Source: Bacteroidaceae bacterium (lineage in GTDB: Bacteria > Bacteroidota > Bacteroidia > Bacteroidales > Bacteroidaceae). From it: a stretch of DNA of 64,000 nt. Made by a program: the position numbers and the translations under genes. Shown in pieces: positions 63,387-64,000 of this stretch. The stretch covers positions 1 to 64,000 of the forward strand of contig JAFYPU010000017.1 of NCBI GenBank assembly GCA_017547385.1, written 5' to 3'. Below the pieces are notes generated by a model. The model was given only the letters and a program-made list of their open reading frames with translations, searched no databases and had not been told where the DNA came from. The stretch's first letter is position 1. Each line of letters starts with the position of its first letter.

Positions 63387-64000
63387 ATGAAGAAATTACA
63401 TAGTTTCTTGTGGAGTGTTGGTGTTGCGGCAACCATGTTGACCACAGCCCCTGCCACAGCTCAAAACATTCTTCCCGCAGAATCAGCTCCCATGATTCTC
63501 ACTCCCACAGAGCAAACAATCAGTTACAGAGAGCGTACGCTTTGCTATAACATCACTGCCAATGTGGAGTTTAAGGTTGAAACCACTTGCGAATGGATTT
63601 TGCTTCGTCGCGGAACAGCCGGTGAAGTTTACATCCACCTTTCACAAAACATGTCGCCTGCAAGCCGTACCGGTGAACTGGTGTTTACATCGAATGACGG
63701 CACTATTACAAAAAAGATGCTCATCACGCAGACACGCGACGAATCGGTGGAAACACTTCCTACTGACATCAAGGTGAAAGCTAAATCGGTTACTGCTAAC
63801 ACCAACCAGAGTGGTAATGACATCTCTAAGACTATCGACGGTGATTACAGCACATTCTGGCACTCACAATGGCAGGGCAATGCATTCAAAGTGTCTGAAA
63901 GCAATCCTGCCGTGATAACCTACACTTTCGAAGACGTTGATTACATTGACTACATCAATTATGTACCTCGTCAAGATGGAACAGCCAACGGCTATTTTGG
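63387..64000 (+). CDS. BACON and discoidin-type surface protein, 3' end outside the window
   Basis: The reading frame is open from ATG 63387 to the window edge (204 codons). Signal peptide: MKKLHSFLWSVGVAATMLTTAPATAQ. A BACON domain follows (VEFKVETTCEWILLRR, YIHLSQNMSPASRTGELVFTS, KKMLITQTRD), then an F5/8 type C (CBM32-like) domain (VTANTNQSGNDISKTIDGDYSTFWHS, YIDYINYVPRQDGTANGYFG). This order is known from M60-like mucin-degrading peptidases of Bacteroides, but the catalytic part is outside the window, so enzyme class is not shown. Confidence 0.85.
   Translation, partial: MKKLHSFLWSVGVAATMLTTAPATAQNILPAESAPMILTPTEQTISYRERTLCYNITANVEFKVETTCEWILLRRGTAGEVYIHLSQNMSPASRTGELVFTSNDGTITKKMLITQTRDESVETLPTDIKVKAKSVTANTNQSGNDISKTIDGDYSTFWHSQWQGNAFKVSESNPAVITYTFEDVDYIDYINYVPRQDGTANGYF

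Overview
The window is chromosomal DNA of a Bacteroidales bacterium, most likely a Prevotella-type (Prevotellaceae) organism; I cannot name the genus. Evidence: promoters of the Bacteroidota type (TTTG, about 19-21 nt, TAnnTTTG), start codons mostly without Shine-Dalgarno sequences, a Rho with a long disordered insert, a VOR/KOR 2-oxoacid:ferredoxin oxidoreductase operon, HU-CCDC81/SPOR and BACON-discoidin proteins, a GH84 hexosaminidase and T9SS-like C-terminal tails. No rRNA, tRNA, phage, insertion sequence or CRISPR locus is visible.

Layout. 1-1.4 kb: repeats, two promoters and a secreted SUMF1-fold protein. 1.4-10 kb: rho (-), then Uup-type ABC-F, rarA and valS (+). 10-14.1 kb: a secreted GH84 enzyme with an outer-membrane barrel protein. 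14.1-15 kb: a repeat-rich convergent intergenic region. 15-24.7 kb (-): addA, addB, a free-standing B3/B4 editing-type domain and a large receiver-like/ATP-grasp protein. 25-32.2 kb (-): small acidic protein, trxA, dnaE and a putative porin. 32.5-35.4 kb (-): a secreted amidase/golvesin protein. 36-40.4 kb (-): an acyltransferase and the TPR-ferredoxin-vorB-membrane protein-TPP subunit-gamma subunit operon. 40.6-42.7 kb (-): secreted protein, FHA protein and SPOR protein. 43-43.8 kb: a structured RNA region and a lipoprotein. 44-57.8 kb (+): tig, clpP, clpX, recQ, glnS, TPR protein, lipoprotein, pheT, yebC and a TSCPD protein. 57.8-61 kb: a lipoprotein, a C_GCAxxG protein, an anaerobic sulfatase maturase and nagB. 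61.8 kb to the end: a secreted LRR protein and the start of a BACON/discoidin protein.

How the genes work together. Most are housekeeping: aminoacylation (valS, glnS, pheT), protein quality control (tig, clpP, clpX), replication and repair (dnaE, rarA, recQ, addAB), termination (rho) and anaerobic oxoacid metabolism. A second theme is growth on host-type amino-sugar glycans: GH84 would release GlcNAc, nagB would consume GlcN-6-P, the radical-SAM maturase would activate sulfatases, and the BACON/discoidin protein is probably surface-targeted. That theme is inference.

The most unusual content lies between genes. Two related families of helically phased repeats occur only in intergenic DNA: an about 180-bp element with four TCATGCGCATGA-type cores spaced exactly 22 bp (three loci), and arrays of exactly three 15-bp cores spaced exactly 21 bp (five loci). 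There is also a 141-nt near-continuous hairpin RNA near 43.3 kb, an 11-G tract beside the likely LRR promoter, a 31-bp-period direct repeat at the window start, and a promoter-carrying element duplicated upstream of the porin.
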